The notes under the pieces are model-generated. The model made no database searches. It had not been told where the DNA came from and saw nothing but the letters and a program-made list of their open reading frames with translations. 8,055 bases of DNA from JBCCSZ01 sp039199225. Lineage in GTDB: Bacteria > Bacteroidota > Bacteroidia > Chitinophagales > Saprospiraceae. This document shows positions 6,137 through 8,055 of the stretch, in pieces. The translations under genes were made by a program, and so were the position numbers. The stretch's first letter is position 1. The number at the start of each line of letters is the position of its first letter. The stretch spans positions 1 to 8,055 of the forward strand of contig JBCCSZ010000342.1 in assembly GCA_039199225.1 (NCBI GenBank). The letters run 5' to 3'.

Positions 6137-7219
6137 TTATTCAAACCAGAAATGCCTTGGAAAAACCCCTGCCTGAAACCTGGATATTTCCTGCGCCTGA
6201 GCGTCAAAGATAAGCACTTCGCCTGCAACCGTCAAATTGCGTGGGTCGGCAACGACCAGATGGTTGGTGAGTGGATCGATGGCCAACGAAGTGTAAGAGC
6301 GTGCCAGAAATGGGACTGCGGGTAGGCTCGTCTCTGTAATGCCCAAGCGATAAATCCAACCGTCGTTGAGAAAGTACAGTTGATCCTTTGTTCGGTTGAT
6401 GACCAGATCGCTGGCGCCTGCCTCCAAGTCGAGCGAAAAGCGAATGGCATCACCGCTGATGCGCACCAGCTTGGCAGGGCGGGAGTTGGCTGGATTCGCA
6501 CGATCTATGACACCTCGGCTCAACACCCAGAGGTGGTTGTTTTGATCCACCTGCAAGCTGTGGGGGGCTGCACCCACTGCGATGGTCTTGACAATCCTGT
6601 CGGTGCTGATGTCGATTTTGCTGATGACAGAATCCAATACAAAGCCTCCTTGGTTGACGAGGTAGACGAAGTTGCCCTTGCGGACCATTTGTCCCGGCCC
6701 GCTACGCGTAGGAATCTCCTTTACCACGACTTTGTTGATCAAGTCCAACACCTTAATGCTGCCGTTGACACCGTCGGCACCCCATTGGCTGATGTAGGCT
6801 TTGGTATTGTCTAGAGCCAGGAAGCATTGGGGGCGCTCAAAGCCACCGACAGCTCCTCTAGATTGGAAATTGGATGTCTGAACAATTTCGATCTTCTCTG
6901 CATCTTCCACCAGAATGTAAGCTTGTTGTTCGACCACGCTTATTTGTCGGACATTTGAGCCCAAGACTTTGTTGTTATTGGCTTTTTGGAAAATGTCATT
7001 GACTACCTGTTGACGAGTCCGTTCGTAAAAACTGATGGTTCCGGAAGTTCCGTCTTTAGGGTTGCCGTTGTTAGCGATGAAAATACCACTGTCATTATAT
7101 GAGGTGATTTCTGGTAAATCAGGTGCATCATCATCTGAAGATACATCGATCTGGCAGCCACAAATGATCAACAACAGGCATAGACCATATGCAAGGAGAT
7201 AAGACTGGGTAGCACGCAT
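6137..7219 (-). CDS. YncE/DUF5074-like beta-propeller surface lipoprotein
   Basis: The ATG at 7219-7217 begins a 360-residue protein with a lipoprotein signal: MRATQ, a hydrophobic run, and lipobox ICGC with Cys22 as the acylated residue. A GTG 105 bases upstream (7324) is in frame, but starting there would bury the lipobox, so I reject it. After Cys22 comes QIDVSSDDDA; a Ser-Asp-Asp-Asp stretch close to the cysteine resembles the export signal that sends Bacteroidota lipoproteins to the outer surface. From about residue 42 to the end the protein is built of repeated beta-strand units, for example FLALDNTKAYISQWG, GSIKVLDLINKVVVKEIP, PHSLQVDQNNHLWVLSRG and SLAIDPLTNHLVVADP. This is the pattern of YncE-like seven-bladed propellers. 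The gene upstream encodes a paralogue, and a membrane protein gene follows 14 bases downstream. It probably binds a ligand or partner at the cell surface; the ligand is unknown. Confidence 0.85.
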   Translation of the reverse strand: MRATQSYLLAYGLCLLLIICGCQIDVSSDDDAPDLPEITSYNDSGIFIANNGNPKDGTSGTISFYERTRQQVVNDIFQKANNNKVLGSNVRQISVVEQQAYILVEDAEKIEIVQTSNFQSRGAVGGFERPQCFLALDNTKAYISQWGADGVNGSIKVLDLINKVVVKEIPTRSGPGQMVRKGNFVYLVNQGGFVLDSVISKIDISTDRIVKTIAVGAAPHSLQVDQNNHLWVLSRGVIDRANPANSRPAKLVRISGDAIRFSLDLEAGASDLVINRTKDQLYFLNDGWIYRLGITETSLPAVPFLARSYTSLAIDPLTNHLVVADPRNLTVAGEVLIFDAQAQEISRFQAGVFPRHFWFE

Positions 7220-7350
7220 TTCCGTGTTTTTTACAAATCCAAATAAGGCAAACAGTGTTCTGTGTGCATGCTTTGAAATCGAAAGTAGGTAGTGTAAAAT
7301 ATCGGTTGGGATGGGAGACCACACAAGATAGCAAAAAATGCAAAAACCTC

Positions 7351-8055
7351 TCAGTCCACAAATAAAAGCTCGGAGGGTCCAATGCCTACAGAGAAATCTG
7401 ACAATGGATTGCCATCAGCATCGTAAATAAAGACTTTACCGCTGGAAGAAAAATCCAGATAATCGGTGGCGTAGAGTTCTCCACTGCTGGGATCGATTCC
7501 CAGATTGTAAAATTGACCATTGGCAATGGGCGTTGGATCGAGCTGTGGAGCGTCGATCGGGTGGCGGGCAATGCCCCCTTGCTCAAGCACAAAATAGAGG
7601 GTCGAACCATCCGGGCTGATCTTCAATCGGCGACTGAAGTTGGGAACGGTAAAGCTTTTAACGACTTGATCATCTTGTAACTTCAGCAAAGCCCCTGCCT
7701 CCGTCCGACCATTGTCCCAATCTGTAAATCCGCGGCACAATACCCACAGATCACCATTCTGGTCGGTCTGCAAGCTGTGCGGATTGTAAAAAGGCAGCGC
7801 AATACGTTGGACGATTTCATCCCGCTGTGGGTCCAAAACGAGGAGCAATGAATCGTTGAGCAAAGCCCCTTCGTTGACCGCATAGACCTTGTCGCCCTGG
7901 CGCAAGAGGTTTTCAGTGCCGGCACCGGTCGGAATGGTTTTGAGGACCTTGCGCTCCACCAAGTCAACAACAGCAATGTTGGCCTTGTCGCGCAGCCCTT
8001 CCCCCCATTGACTGACATAAGCCTTTTGATCATCGATGGCCAGGAAAAAGCGCGG
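7351..8055 (-). CDS. YncE/DUF5074-like beta-propeller protein, paralogue (5' partial)
   Basis: The reading frame runs off the right edge of the window; 234 C-terminal residues are visible. There is an in-frame TTG at 7962-7960, but coding continues upstream of it (FFLAIDDQKAYVSQWGEG), so it is not the start. The protein lines up along its length with the downstream lipoprotein. Paired segments are KAYVSQWG with KAYISQWG, PHSLQTDQNGDLWVLCRG with PHSLQVDQNNHLWVLSRG, and FIYDADG near the end with LIFDAQA. The two genes therefore arose by tandem duplication, but have diverged well beyond recent copying. The repeated strand pattern supports a beta-propeller. A signal peptide or lipobox would lie outside the window and cannot be checked. 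The stop is 131 bases before the next gene's start, with no clear promoter or terminator between them, so they may share a transcript. Confidence 0.85.
   Translation of the reverse strand, partial: PRFFLAIDDQKAYVSQWGEGLRDKANIAVVDLVERKVLKTIPTGAGTENLLRQGDKVYAVNEGALLNDSLLLVLDPQRDEIVQRIALPFYNPHSLQTDQNGDLWVLCRGFTDWDNGRTEAGALLKLQDDQVVKSFTVPNFSRRLKISPDGSTLYFVLEQGGIARHPIDAPQLDPTPIANGQFYNLGIDPSSGELYATDYLDFSSSGKVFIYDADGNPLSDFSVGIGPSELLFVD

Noticed and set aside
7220..7324. N-terminal extension of the propeller lipoprotein from GTG at 7324.
   Set aside because: It would place 35 extra residues ahead of a clear lipoprotein signal peptide, which must be N-terminal.
7220..7350. Promoter or B12 riboswitch in the gap between the two propeller genes.
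   Set aside because: No good TAnnTTTG match on the - strand was found, and no conserved B12-box sequence is visible in these 131 bases.

Overview
The window looks like chromosomal DNA of a member of the Bacteroidota, probably an aquatic, Saprospiria-like lineage. The phylum call rests on three things. Two secreted proteins end in type IX secretion (T9SS) sorting domains. Two perfect copies of the Bacteroidota -7 promoter element TAnnTTTG lie in front of genes. A lipoprotein carries an acidic lipoprotein-export-like stretch after its lipobox cysteine. The finer placement is inference from overall protein style.

Left part (1-2594, + strand): the 3' part of a secreted M43/pappalysin-like zinc metalloprotease with a T9SS tail, then a separate secreted LamG-like protein, also with a T9SS tail. 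A strong intrinsic terminator candidate (2667-2712) closes this section, and a perfect -7 element (2728-2735) opens the next.

Middle (2787-5675, + strand): housekeeping genes. sucC encodes the succinyl-CoA synthetase beta subunit. xseA and xseB encode both subunits of exonuclease VII. sucD is not in the window. The whole gap between the sucC stop and the most plausible xseA start (TTG at 4191) is filled by a modular element. Six tandem octamers on the left face inverted octamers on the right. The right side is interleaved with four 13-base modules that each fold into a mini-hairpin. This is the most unusual object in the window. xseB has its own consensus promoter overlapping the end of xseA.

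Right part (5688-8055, - strand): three genes read leftwards in the order propeller protein (5'-truncated by the window edge), propeller lipoprotein, small four-helix membrane protein. The two propeller proteins are clear tandem paralogues of the YncE/DUF5074-like type. They share motifs such as PHSLQxDQN and KAYxSQWG. Related surface propellers in gut Bacteroides (BtuG) bind vitamin B12 for a TonB-dependent transporter, so a surface ligand-capture role is a reasonable but untested idea. The genes between 5675 and 5688 converge with only 12 bases between them.
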